DNA from: Protonemura montana
Lineage: Eukaryota > Arthropoda > Insecta > Plecoptera > Nemouridae
NCBI GenBank assembly: GCA_947568835.1
Contig: OX387602.1
Coordinates: 14,373,021-14,437,020 of the forward strand
Length of the DNA stretch: 64,000 bases
Direction of reading: 5' to 3'
Below the pieces are notes generated by a model, which worked only from the letters and a program-made list of their open reading frames with translations, was not told where the DNA came from and did not search any database. This document shows positions 14,272-27,400 of the stretch, piece after piece. Within the stretch, counting starts at the first letter, position 1; every line of letters begins with the position of its first letter. Made by a program: the position numbers and the translations under genes.

Positions 14272-15973
14272 CACACGAGAGCGACGCGACGCTACAAGAG
14301 AGATTGGGGCGGGTCCGATCGCGACAGGCGACATGCCACACGACAACAGAACACTAACAACAAAAAAACAAACTGAACAACATGGATGAAAAAGATCTTG
14401 GTACGGTAATTAATTTGAAAATCGGTGACGGAGACTCGAAACCCTTTCGGAAAAAAGGCATTCGATACTGTGTAGAGTGTGTGTGTGCCATAGTTCACGT
14501 AGATATTGTTACTGATGAATCAGATTAACATAGTTGAATACATTATGCGTGCAAGAAATTAAAACAGATAGGTAGGTAAGCAGGCTGAAACCGGATGGAA
14601 GATATGTTTAGTGAATCCATGTTCATGCTGATACCAATCAACGTGTCTTACGAGAAAGCTCAATTTCTTTCAATCACAAAACCTACAGCTGAAACGTGAA
14701 TATTTTGTACAATCATTGGCGCGAGGACCTCCCAGTAAAAATTAAATACAATAAGATGAAAAAAAAAACTGTTCACTTTTCGAGACAAGGATCGATTGAT
14801 TGAATAAAGAAAAAATATTTTCATCGATGACTTTCCGATCACAATTCACATGCCTGTCAATATTATTGGTGCGGATGCCTCGGGGGGGTTTAGTTGACGT
14901 AATTAATTCATTGTAGCATCTCATGGTCACGCACTTGGAGGCACTTCATCGAAGAGGCACCTAATATTGGTCGGTATTCTCTGCCACGGTGTGTTCTGCG
15001 GGCTCCGGATTTCAACGCTGGATAGAGCGACCAACTAGCGACACTCGCTGATGCACGGCGCGCCTGGAGACTCCAACGCAAGAGCAGGCGGCACCTTCCA
15101 AGACTCCGGTGGACTTACATTCATCCTATGATTTAGACTTCACTTTGTGATAGCTATTATCAATTCCATGTCTTCACACAAAACATGTTTTCTTTCTTTT
15201 AATCGGCAACTTTCTTGTACATGCAAGTTATGACTGAGCATATAGGAAGGACTCTTTTCATCTCAAAGAGATACGTGCATACATTTTTTGGCTGTGATCT
15301 ATGATTATAAATGTGTTGAGTATATATGTACTCGAAATACGTTGGTGGTCATCATGCACCCACGTCTTCGAGTCCTCTCGTTCGTTAACAAGTAAACCCA
15401 ATGTTTCTTAATGTCAGTGATCGATCTCAGCAGCTTAGCTCTGTCATCGAGCACCAGCGCTGTCGTCCTCGTAGCGATGTGATAATCACGGCTGGCGTCG
15501 TCCCCGTCTCGATAGAAGACTCGACTTGCCAGAAGGGCAATGCTAAGAAAGAGACCCAGGGGTCACACACACATTTGCTTTTAATGAGACAACAATCAAT
15601 CAAAATTAATGACATGGTCACACGAGCCTTAACTGTGTATCTTCAAAGGAAATTATGCTCACAGTGACAATTCAATGAGCATTGGTTTCATTTTGCCAAA
15701 TGTTTTTCGCTTGTTTTCTGATTTGAAAACGTTTCGCGCCGCTTTCCGAGGAACACTACCAAAAAACAATTGGGTGTCAACAAATATGCGAATAGTTATA
15801 GCGTCGTTAGCACCATTTTCTCTTCAGACACCGCGTGAATTACACACAAAATAGCACTTTGGTCTGCCAATCAATTACCTATAAACACTCCCAAACTCTC
15901 GTGCATTTCGCTTAATAAATCACTGTTAATTATAAACGCGGTATGAAAAGTGTGCTCCGTAATCGAATTCGCG

Positions 15974-16012
15974 GCATGTCTCGGCATGATACGTTGCCAT
16001 GCCAAGACATGC
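15974..16012. repeat. Imperfect hairpin: 15-bp arms, 9-nt loop
   Basis: Left arm GCATGTCTCGGCATG at 15974..15988 pairs with CATGCCAAGACATGC at 15998..16012 with one mismatch (14 of 15). Within it are four CATG cores, with 10-bp spacing inside each arm, the spacing of p53-family half-sites. It could be a cruciform or hairpin, a clustered binding site or a miRNA-like foldback. The stem is short for a miRNA precursor. Confidence 0.6.
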
Positions 16013-19000
16013 AACGATTCCTATTTTAATCGGCATTTATTAATACAAAGATAGTCTTGCTCGGCGAACTAATCGATTAGCAATAATTCACGATAGCGAG
16101 ACTTTCGAATGCGTATAACCTCGAGGTCTATTACCCCCCCGTCCCCCCCTCAAACACACATATGGTGGCCCCTCGCTAGACTCATCGACTTGCATACTGA
16201 TGCCAATTTTATAGGCTCAGGGGTATGAAAATTTAGTAAAAACGTCTTTCTATGTACTCAGTGATCCTATGTGCTAATTATTGTCTGGTGCTGGTAGTGA
16301 AACATTGTGGGCAGTCAAGCAAGAAACATAAAAATCTAACTAGCTCCAAGAATGGCTAAAGATATAAAACTTGCACAGCGTTTGCAAGGTTTCAATGAGC
16401 TAGGCTTTAGGCTCCAAAAATCAAGTGGGCCTATTTTTTTCATTACTTTGGCATCCCTGGCTGGCTGAATGCAAGATTTTTGAGATGTGGGTGGTGGGTG
16501 GTTCCACCACCTGCAATGTGGACAAGTTGGTGACGTCATGTAGAGAGTGAGAAAGAAGAGAATGGACGGAACAGTATTGAGACATGTTCGTTTTTCGTAC
16601 CGTAAATCAAAATGTTTCACATCTTCGTTTATTGTCAACCCCTGCCGCGTGTATTATGAAAAGTGGCATGCATCGCAACGATATATATATAGTACATCAA
16701 TTAAAGAATATCATTCGGGCAAGAGTTGGCTCCCACAACCCATTTTTGGAAAGGGTCAATATTTTTTTCGTTTATTTTACAGCAGCCTATGTTCCGGTTA
16801 CATAAGTCTTTCAAGTTAATTTCTATCAATCGTAGCCTATTATTGCTTTTATGGCAAGTCCCTCTATGCCTGATCCATGTTTAAAAGCTACTGATGCACA
16901 ATTCACTGCACTGCTATCAATATAATATCTATATAAATAATTGTTATTGTTTAGAGACCTCTCGATCAATAGGTGTATAAACTGTGTAAGGTACCTTACT
17001 TGTTTTGACGCTTGTGCTGGACGAACACAGAGAGTATAAATTATGAATATTTTCTAAAAGAACATCTAAAGTATCCATGGCCACACGCTGCCTTACATGA
17101 TATTGTCACCATTATCATCAAAATATGTGCACATTTCAGCTACCAAGGTAGTATTTTCACTCCTACTGAAATGAGAAATCAAACACCTACCTACAAACTG
17201 TTTTATACACAACTGTAAACAAAATGTTACTGGTTTTGAAGACCGACTCGTTTTTCATTGAATCACTGCAATGACATTTTCGTAAATCTTATAACAATTA
17301 GCTGTATGGCTTTAAAATCACATCCATACGGCCTGAAAAATCATGAAATTTCCCTCAACTTTGAATGAATGGATTTTAGGGTTTATAGGCGCGTCAATCT
17401 ATTGGTCATTTTGCGACCACAACCACAAACTCAACTTTTCTATAATTTTCCAACGTCTCTAAAAATTCCCTTTCTCAACATCTCTTTTCATAGCGCCATC
17501 CACATTTCTCTTGGGCCATCAAATCTTCCATCCTGTTACAAACACGACATGATTATTTCGTCGAGACTGGAAATGCGCCTTGTGCCATGGACAAGCGTTA
17601 GGAATCTTTATGAAGCCTCCCACACCAACCACACTACCCCATGCTGACTTGTCTGTTGTCACTCCCGTCTCCTTCTCCCGTCTTCTCAGCCGACTTCACC
17701 TCTAGGTGAAGTTTGTTGAGATTTGTTGAGATGCCCTATGCTTGGTCTTTGAGACGTCTGCAGTCACAACACATCCTAGCTGATAGCTGCTTTGGACTCT
17801 GACAATGGAGCACACGATTGCGGTAACCAATTGAAGAAGAATCAAAGTTAGTCACTCCATGCGTCTTCATCAACGAAAACAACGCTTTGGGAACTGGGAA
17901 GGCAGCGGATGTATTGTCTTCGGATGGTGGTATGACATCTTTGGCTTCCCACTGTCAAAACTCTAAAAGACATAATGATCCATCAAAAAATTAATATACA
18001 TGCGATACCGAATAGGTATATTGTAAAGGTAAACATATGTTTCTGTTTTTCTGGTTTGTGACGTTCCGGTTAAAATTTGTACGACTTAAAAAATGATCAG
18101 CGGATTAATTTCTCATCACATCCCGAGAATGTTGCTCATTTTTTCAGCTATGATCAGTGAGTTCATGTCAACGTGATTTTTATCTCAGACAGACAGAATT
18201 TTTAAGTTTTAACGAATCTTCCCAAGCAGCCGAAATATTAATTAAAACTCATCTCGGCGCTTTTCATCACCACGATATCGAGACGCAGTTTATGGTCTCC
18301 GTCAGCACCTCCAATTTGATTGAAAGATCGCACACCGAGTCAACGAGAAACGACCGGAGAATCTGGTCCGGGTTCGGACGTCTCACCCAACGGACATAGA
18401 TCAAGGAACGGCGGTATAACGTTCGATGGTTGCCCGATCCAAGATCTTGTAATTCTAGACACCCTGAACGGGCTCAATCAGATAAACTCATCACAAGGAA
18501 ACATGGACCACAGGCCGATTGTATCTGCAGTCTTGAGACAAATAGACTGAGTTTAATGTGAACCTGGAAAGATAGAGACACTTCCAAAGGTGGCTTTTTG
18601 TTTTACCGTCACAGTTTTACCGTCACCCAAGGATTCGGTTACGTTACCTTAGTTTACGCCTTCATTTGGATTATTTCGAGTGAAAAAAAAAGCAAACATA
18701 CTATTTTTGCGCTAGACAAGAATATCTTTATCAACGCATCTTGCATTACACGACGATTCTTTTGCGATTTCATCTTCTCTGTCATACCTATATACCTTAT
18801 CCCTTGTAGGTAAGTAACTAAACGAAGGTGTGCAATCACTTAAAGATTACGGATCTGCCAGACGTTACTGGACAGTAATTAATTATTTCATCCAATCGTA
18901 AATTAGATGCTATGTTTATTCCTAAAAACTTCCCTTTCAAGCAATAAATAACTGGGAGTGCATCGGTGACTTTTATACGACCTGACCTGCAGTTGTGCCA

Positions 19001-22000
19001 CCCACTCGGACTAGCCCGTGGTCATTCTTATTCGTTTCACCAGTAATGCCACACTAAGATGAATGGCTACTTTAGCGAGCAGATATCGCGAGATGTTTAT
19101 CACATAGTTGAATTGAATTAGTGTCCTTCTTGCCTAGTCGACGACCACGTCACAGCACGACGCGTTCTTTCGAAACTGATTTTCAGGCAAAAGACCATTG
19201 CAATGACGTAGAATTTGAAGATCATGAGAAAACTTTGCACGAGCACCCTCGGAACCATTGGAACCCTACCCGGATCTTATAGAACTCAGTTTTACCTCAA
19301 TCAGCTAACTTATATGACGAATTAAAATTTTGGGAGCACGTGAGAAATATTAGCGAACCCAAATCTAGAATTTCAGCCATCTGGGCCGCTTTACCTCTTA
19401 TCGGTTCGAAGTTTTCCCCAACTTTGGCCCGGCGTCCAAACATTCTACCTCGAAAAGGCTAGCGGGGGTTTCAATAGCATTTAACGATGTCGTGACTTAG
19501 TATTCAAATTTCCTTCCCGTCGATCCTATTTCGGAGCAGAAGATATCACAGAACCGCGTCTCGTGTAGATCTACCAATTCGAAGCTGTTGAGGAATGCGA
19601 TTGCTTGCGGTGTGTTGAGGTAGCCCCGGCTGCGACCGGCGTCTTCGAGACAGCATCATGTGTGGACCTGTTGGTACCTTACCGGCACATGCATCGGGCT
19701 CCGGGCTCTGGGTACGGGCGACCAGGGCACGTGTGTGCCCGCAAACAGGTGATGTAAACACGTGATCTATGGGCCATCGAGAGCAGGCCCGAGCAACCTC
19801 GCAGTCTCCACTCTTGCCAACAGCCTCCACACCCAGAACATGCATGACAAACAACACTCTTCGGGCAAATGCGGACCGTCGGAGCACAACCTGGCGGGAC
19901 AACGCAGCGCGAGCTTGTACACAACTTTTTGACATTCCTGTCAGGACGTTAATCAATGAGAATTTGTTGGTTTTTTTTTTAAGTAATCCTTGACTAAAAC
20001 GGCGATCTAAATATGCAGTTCAAATAAGAGTTGCCAGTCCTGAATTATTTATGCTTGAAACATGATATGGCTGCAGTTCTTCATGCTTGTTGCTTGTATT
20101 AGCGCTGTATAAACGACAGGCATTATATGATTTTTCACTTTCATTTGTACATTTTAATTGCTTTTTGGTACTATCCTTTTGACGTCAGGCCATAATAATA
20201 ATAAAAGAAGCTGAATTCTTAGTCTTCCACAATTTTATCACCTGTAGTAAATAATTTGCCTATACGTTCGCGGCCGCTTGTCATCCTCAACCTTTTGGCC
20301 TAAGGACAGTGGCAAGAAGTAAAAATCCGATTTATCTTCCTCCTTTTTATGGGCACACTCAAGTTTTATTTTTACTGCACCCCCTGTATGACATGTGCGA
20401 CAGATTGGCGTAGGGACCTGTGTGTCAGTCAGCCAACCAACTATCCAACGCTCGCGTCGGGCTGCATTGTGCAAGTCTATATAGGCACCGCACCGGCACG
20501 GGCTTGGATTGAACCTTCACCGACGCAGCGCTCGGCTTGACAAGGCCTATACGAAGAAAAACGTAGGTACTGGTATCATAAAGCGATGCCGCTCTTTGCT
20601 CTGCCAACTTACCTACTATTTTATTGATTCAATTTATTAACGGACACATCAAATGAATTTTATGTATCGCAGCTAGGTACTTTACTCATTTCAGAGACGG
20701 ACTAATTGCACTGCCACTTTCTCGTCGCGTTTTTTGTCAAAGGCCTTGCGACAATGGTTCAATGCACACATTGCTGCGCTGGTGAGCAAATACCGCGTTG
20801 TTCGATTCGTCAAAACCGTTTCGTCTCCAGGTAATGACTAATAAGAAATTCACATTTTAATCGAACATTCCAGCAAAGATTTCGTGCCGGTGCCACAAAT
20901 CGCTTTCTCAACTCGATTGTAAGATGTTTGAGTGGGCCACTGACTTTTCGATGGTCATCATCGTGGGAACTGAAGGAGCTAAGATGTTGGTTATATTGAC
21001 AACATGTAAGCCGATTACAGATTCGAATTGACAACCGAACTCCTCCTCATGTTTCTATCTAAATCCCTCCAAACATTTACACTAAATGGTCCTATCAAGT
21101 CATCAAGTGCAGCAACCCACAAAGCGCCAAGCTGTGTTACGTTTCGAGTTTTGACTTTACTCAAAATCCTCACCGCCAGATTAACACCACGACTAAATCA
21201 AAATCTATCAACATGAGCATCATCTAAATGCAACAACATTAATGCGGTAACAACTTTACAAGGCGCACTAACACCCGCATATATATATATACGTTCCAAC
21301 TTTTCCCATCGATATAACAATCTAAGAACACTCTTCGGCAAAAAGCGATACCATCTGAGGTTACCTTTCCCGAGGCCCGTCAGGTTTTAGTGAGTGTATC
21401 AAAAATAGGTTGGATCTATATTTGAGAGGTTCCCATGCAGCACACATGGCTACTGCTGTCACCTGTTGAACGTTTGTGACAGAAACAAGACAGGCAGGTG
21501 ATCATCGCAGAAATGATCGGTGGTCGAGAGAAAATCGAGCAGCGTCTATCAAAACTGGCACGACGGTGATCCTGTGAGACATCATGGTCAATGAGTGCAC
21601 AGCGCACGGTGCCCACTCTTGTCATGAACCTGCTGCGAATATCGTCTGGTGCACATGGAGGTACATACGGGTTAAACGTTGCGGATTTATTTTCAGCTTT
21701 GATGTGCATTGCTCCATGATCGTGCTCATTGGTCAACGTATTATTGGCTGTAGATATATAATTTTTATTGGTGCTATGCAGTTCTCTTCCAATCGTGTGT
21801 TACTGCCGATCCATGATCGTGATTTCTGTATTAGTTCTGTAAGGATTTAACTGTCCGCGTTTCAAAAATTACACGTTATAAAACCGATTAATATTTCTTT
21901 AGTTAACTGACCGACGGATATTTTTTTGTGTGTTAGACTCGCTTGGAGTCTTCTGTATGAGGTGGTTGTAAAAACGCTTCGTTCATCTGACGCTGTCATC

Positions 22001-24134
22001 AGTAGTATGTTTTCAACTGCTGTCAACATTAACATCGTTACGCCACCAACCATCATCTTGGTACGCCACGGAATCAAAATGTTTCAAAACCACAGATTGC
22101 ATTCAGATATAATAGATTGGACTAATCTAATAAACGGCGTCCCATGGCGCGAATACAAAGTGGACGTAGACCCCCATTGTTTTGAAGAACCCCCCTCTGT
22201 CCACGTGGTATTTCCAATGGGTAGCCAGCAGACGTGGCGCGACGCCCCAGCGCCATGCGCCGAGTCCGGCTAATCAGGAACGCGTGCTCGGACTAATTAG
22301 CTCCTCCCGAAATACGATTTATTCACGGCTGCCCAGTTCGAGGGTTCACACTTTCCGGTAAATGCTAGAGAACGTAACGCTCGATTCAGAAGATCGTGGA
22401 ACAGATCACAACCTGTGGACTGAGTCCGTCACAGCGTGAAGTTTATGTGCTGTGAGAGTGCGTGAGATGTGCTTTTGAGTAATGATGGGTTGACAGATGA
22501 GGCATCGGAGAAGACTCCTGCCTACAAGCTTGTGTGATGGGAATTTCAATGCGCGGTAACGCTAGGAAAAAACACAATTTCAATATGTTAGTTCCTTATA
22601 GGGGCTTCTGTTAAGGATTAGATTTTCAATTATAATCAGTCAGAAAAATATGCAGCTTCAGTGAGTCTGTCGATGGAGCGTGACAAAAATTTATCATCAG
22701 TTGCAAGTTGTTTTATTTTATTAATTTGTACCACTGAGTTGATGATCTAATTTTGAATATGTCCTCGCAGTTTCTGCTATTCAATGAGATTATATTTTCA
22801 AATTACCTTTAGAAAAATAATTCCGGTCGATTCAACAGAAAATAAGTAGTCGGAAAATCGTAAGTCTCCTAGCCAATCTAAAATAAAATGTTCAGGACTC
22901 GGGAGTTAAATGTTCACGATTGGATAACTCTCGCTGTGATAATCCTTGGTCTAATTGTGTCCGTACTTGAACGCGACACCTTTCGAATGCGTATCAGATC
23001 GTTTCACACTTGGCTTCTTTACATAATAAGGACGAAAAGATAAGCCGTGCGGGATTCCTTTGCGCTTGGGAGCATCAAATTAGGGACAGTCTGTCGACTG
23101 TTCTGGTGGCATTTGTTAGGACAAGCCGTCAAAGGTGTATTAAACTCCACACAGGCTAGATATTTTGCCAAGTGAAACCCCGCATTGCGTGTGGTCTTAG
23201 AAAATATCCAGCTGGAAAATGTATGTACCGTCCAACTGCATAATGGGTGAACAAGAAATAATTTGGTCAGACGAATTGTTAATTGCCCAGTTTATGGTAT
23301 GGCATTTGTATTGGTATGGTTAATAGGTATGTTATTGCATAGTTTATGTTTTACGTAATGGTCAGAGGTAAAAGAAATAAGAGGTGAATGAATTTTCACC
23401 TTCCGACAACATTTTTACCAAACAAGGAGTTTAATCTTCCACCATGGGAGTGAGTGAGCTTTTTAAAATCCATTGATTAAAATATGCTATTACTAGTATC
23501 GCACCTTTCAAGGGGTTATCTATAAAAAAAAAACGATCGTTAAGCCACAATTGGTGTTTGGTCATAACAATTCTACAATTTGCATTAAATTCGTAAGCAG
23601 TAAAAAAACTAAGACGATTTTTCTATGCGATAACTATGTCTTATGCAATGTGATGCAGACCACTGCGTCCTCTAACCAAAGCCCAACCATCAATTGTGCA
23701 TTACGCCGCACACCATGCACTTGCAGTCGCTCGAGTACGAACGTCTTGTTCTCATGTCTCCTTGTAAGAGAGTCGTCGCTCATTGTGCCTGATGGTAACA
23801 TCTCAAAGAGGACCGCGACGGGCGACTGTCTCGAGGAAACCACCCAAGACCACGCTCGTCGCCGGAGCAGTCGTCTTTGGAATAGTGGTCGTTCGTTGTC
23901 ACACCCTTTCACGTGAAACTAACTAGTTCCGAATGGTTCCCGCACAGTTCCAATGCAGACACTCAGACTGTTTTCAACAAACGGAGCAAAAACCAATTTT
24001 ATTTGGCTCTAAAAAAGTTAATGTCAAATTAATGTCGCTTACTAACCCGATTATTGCTTGATTTGTGGTGTTCAACGACGCACTGTTTTGACAACGGGCC
24101 CTGCGGTACTGGTCTAATGGCGTCGATGAATGAG

Positions 24135-24470
24135 TGGATGATGATGATAATGAACTTAACCTAGCCTAGAAGGAAGGAGGGCACGTAGCCTACTCCTGTC
24201 GAAGAGCACCAAGGGGACCACCGGCTTAACGTCCCTTCCGAAGGAAGGTACAACTTGCACATCAGGATTCCACAAACCCATGCTGTCGAGAGGTTGATAA
24301 GCAAGGCGAATAAAGTTGCTGTACCAACTTTCATCCCTCCAACCTCTCTCCCGAACAGAACTGGTCACGTGTATGATGGTCACCCATACAATACCTGACT
24401 CAGCACAGTATTACTTAACTTCGGTGATCTAACGAGAACCGGTGTTTCCAACACACCAAACCGTTCGGTT
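24135..24470 (-). mobile_element. 5S rRNA-headed SINE, copy 1
   Basis: Read on the minus strand, about 24470 down to 24365 matches the body of arthropod 5S rRNA, including ACCGGTTCTCG, GATCACCGAAGTTAAG and ATGGGTGACC. The remainder is not 5S. It contains a block shared with copy 2 at 55 kb (19 identical bases at 24289..24307), then GGACGTTAAGCC...GGTGCTCTTCGACA, and ends in CTAGGTTAAG plus an (ATC)n tail at about 24137-24152. A 5S head, an unrelated conserved body and a short-repeat tail are the plan of SINE3-type retroposons. It is about 335 bp and an old, diverged copy. Confidence 0.85.
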
Positions 24471-27400
24471 TCCGATTATTACTGACGCTAGAAAACAAGA
24501 GTCGGCACTAAGATTTCTGTTAACTGTGATCATCGCATCTGCCTTAATTGAAATTTGTAATTGTTAAAATTATAAAATGTTAAACGAAAGTGTTAATGAC
24601 GCTTGTTTACTTTCTACAAATTGACGATTCCGATTTGTCCGCCCTTATACCCTTTATCTCACGTAGCGCCACGTGCACCTGGACATTAGGGAAATGTTGA
24701 TTTAGTCAATAATTATAAACAAGCCACGAATTGTTGCGTAGGTGGACTTCTGTGTGAGTTGTGCTGTGGCTGAGACGTTTCTTTCTTGAAACCACGCAGT
24801 GAATCAATCGTCCCGCGTATGGTGCTGAAGGAAGACGTAGAAAGTGCAGGACACCCAGAGGAGCAATAACAGTCAACGAACAACGCTTTGCAGAGCAGAG
24901 AGTTGGCCATCAACTAAAGGCAAATGGCGATCACCCACCGGTCTAACGGGAAAATGAAAATGTATCAAGCATGCTCAAATCTTGATAGACACTCATGTTA
25001 ACTTTAATGTATTTATATTATCAACAATGTTCGTGTGAGCCTCACGCTTCCATGATCATCAAATGTTTTAATAGTTTTAAGGTTAAAGTGTACGGTTTTA
25101 TGTCATTTTTAGCTTCATTTGTATCTACAGCTTTTTTGTCACTTCTGAAAATACATTTTCATAGTTTTTCTTTAAGCTCGAGCTTCTTTAAAACTTTCAG
25201 ACCTCTTAGATCTCAAACTTAACACATCTTTTGCCGTTAAGTTGCATTCTAATCCCAATGCAAATTCCACATTGCGCTGATAATCAATAATTCCTGTAGC
25301 CGTATTGTACACTGAGTGATACTGAATGCCAAGTGACCGCTGGCTTAGCAACTGGACGAGGTCGACGACGTTAAACCTTCTCGAGCCATATCCCGAGGCT
25401 CGGGTCCAGAGAGTCAACACTATGACCGTGATATCTTCCTCTGCGGGTCGTCGCACCTCCTTCTGTTATGTCAACCCAAGAAGTGTCAACCCCACACCTA
25501 GCAGACCACAAACGACGTTGAAACTGTACACTATTAACAGAGACTCCAGTTTTACGGCAATAGTTAAATCAACGTTACTCAATAGATTAGCTAGAATAGA
25601 AGCTCGACTATGCAATGGGATATATGGTAAAAGCAATAAAGGTCCTATGACTTCTCGATCATTATCAGTATTTTAACAGCTAAAAAAAAGTCTGACCAAC
25701 CTTAGAACAGAAAAGAGAGATAGAAAATCCAGTAATGGCCACCCACGTGTTTAATTCCCTTGTCTTAAATTAGTTAAGATGGTTTTTTTGTTCCACCTGC
25801 GTTGTCAGATTGGTATTACCAGTATGTGTAAGTGAGACGGCAAAGTGTTGGGCAATCTCAGTTTCAAAACTACATGGGGCAAAGGTTTAAATTAAGTATG
25901 TGATGTGATAAAATAAAATAAAATATGGTGGCTAATGAACGGAGTCTTTTATTCGAGGGGGTACATGTGGATTGGACAGCCGTTTGAGGAAGTATGTTAC
26001 ATCTCAGCTGATCCACTCTGTGCCCGGCTGTAGCTGAGGTGCACTTTCTTATGACCGCCAAGATTTAATTGGTGTCTGTTGTCTCCGTGGGGCGTGAACA
26101 GAACTTATTCAATGTGTCGAAGAATGCTGTATCGAATTTAAATCTCTCCAATGATGAAGTGCTCAGGCAGGTCGATAGTGTCAGATAGAACGATATCGGA
26201 AATAAAATCATGATTTCTTTAGACAAAAAATGAAATGGTTCAATAATAGACCTAACCATTCATACAAACGTAATTCAATTTGAGTTATTTGCTAGCTCAC
26301 GGTGATTTTTCAAAAAAAAATCTTATGCATGGAATGTGGAATGGTTATATGATAAATGTATTCGGTATGCCTAATATTTCCATTATCATTATGACTATGC
26401 GATGAATTAGTATTTTGCACTCTGAATAGATGGCACGCTTGTCGATCATTCTTGTTATGCCCTTTTGTTGAGCTAGCTTTTCATTGATAGGTAATTGTTT
26501 TGAAAACTCGATCACAGGTTGTGTTCACTTAGTGAACAATCGTCTACGCAGTCGCAGACCTCTGGCTCGCGTCAAAAGAATCAACTCTGGAGAGCGTTAA
26601 TTAACAATGGTGGTCATTGGACAAAACAGTGATAGACGCTGCATAGGTTTTATTATATACCTAATAAATGACTTAATAAATAGGGCTTTAGGCCAGACAA
26701 AGATGGGGTGAGAAAGATCAACCCAGAGCCAGAGGGTTAACTTTCTAGGAAATGAAATTAAGCAATAAATATGAACACGCATTAAAAAGAGCTACTCAGC
26801 ACACAATTGGAACAAGCGTATTTTTTTTTATATTTATGCTTTCAAGACAACTTTTACTGTTCCTGTGTCCTCACAAAGAATCCGACAATTGTAAGATTTC
26901 TCAAACGAAAGCACCGATTCTGGTAGTGCATTGAATGCACCGCACAACTCGATAACTTTGAGTTGACCCACAGATATGTTTGACTCATCTCTTGCTGTTA
27001 GTCATTATCATGCCAGATGACATACTATATTTTCATGAAGACAAGAAAATTAAGTTCGACGCAAACTACTAGGTGCTCAAAACGCATAACTATAATGCGT
27101 AGCTAAGAATCCTCTGCGATTACCTCCTATCACCACAAGCATTGCGGCATGTGCGTATGTTCTTGCGGGGAGGACTAAAAAGCACCGCGCGTATACCGCA
27201 TGCTTGTGGTTTCTGCTTCCTTTTCTCTTTACTACCCTACGGATGGACGTTCGTCTCTTTATTTTACAGCATCGTTTCGAACAGACGGTGCTCAAGCGCC
27301 GTTTGTTTAATTAAGTCACTAATAGTTACCGGCTATAGAACTCTTCGATAACCTTTTCAGTTTACAGATAAAAGACGGCTGTAAAATCTTGAGGTATAGA

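Larger units (their letters stand above)
9937..24130. other. Non-coding DNA with GC-rich islands (gene desert)
   Basis: No coding exon supported. By eye, GC-rich islands stand out from AT-rich surroundings at about 11160-11480, 13070-13265 (CCG-rich), 14040-14345, 15000-15115, 19540-19920 and 22130-22330. Their spacing and the developmental gene context make them enhancer candidates. The longest open frame (136 codons, minus strand, near 19.5-19.95 kb) sits in one of these islands and shows no domain. Confidence 0.45.

Noticed and set aside
19546-19956. 136-codon minus-strand frame, the longest non-repetitive frame in the desert apart from known exons
   Set aside because: Lies in a GC-rich island where stops are rarer; three overlapping frames are open, no domain or splice context seen.
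26522-26538. TGTTCACT-T-AGTGAACA inverted repeat resembling a nuclear-receptor site
   Set aside because: Eight-base arms with a short spacer are common by chance; the half-site is not a clean hormone-response element.
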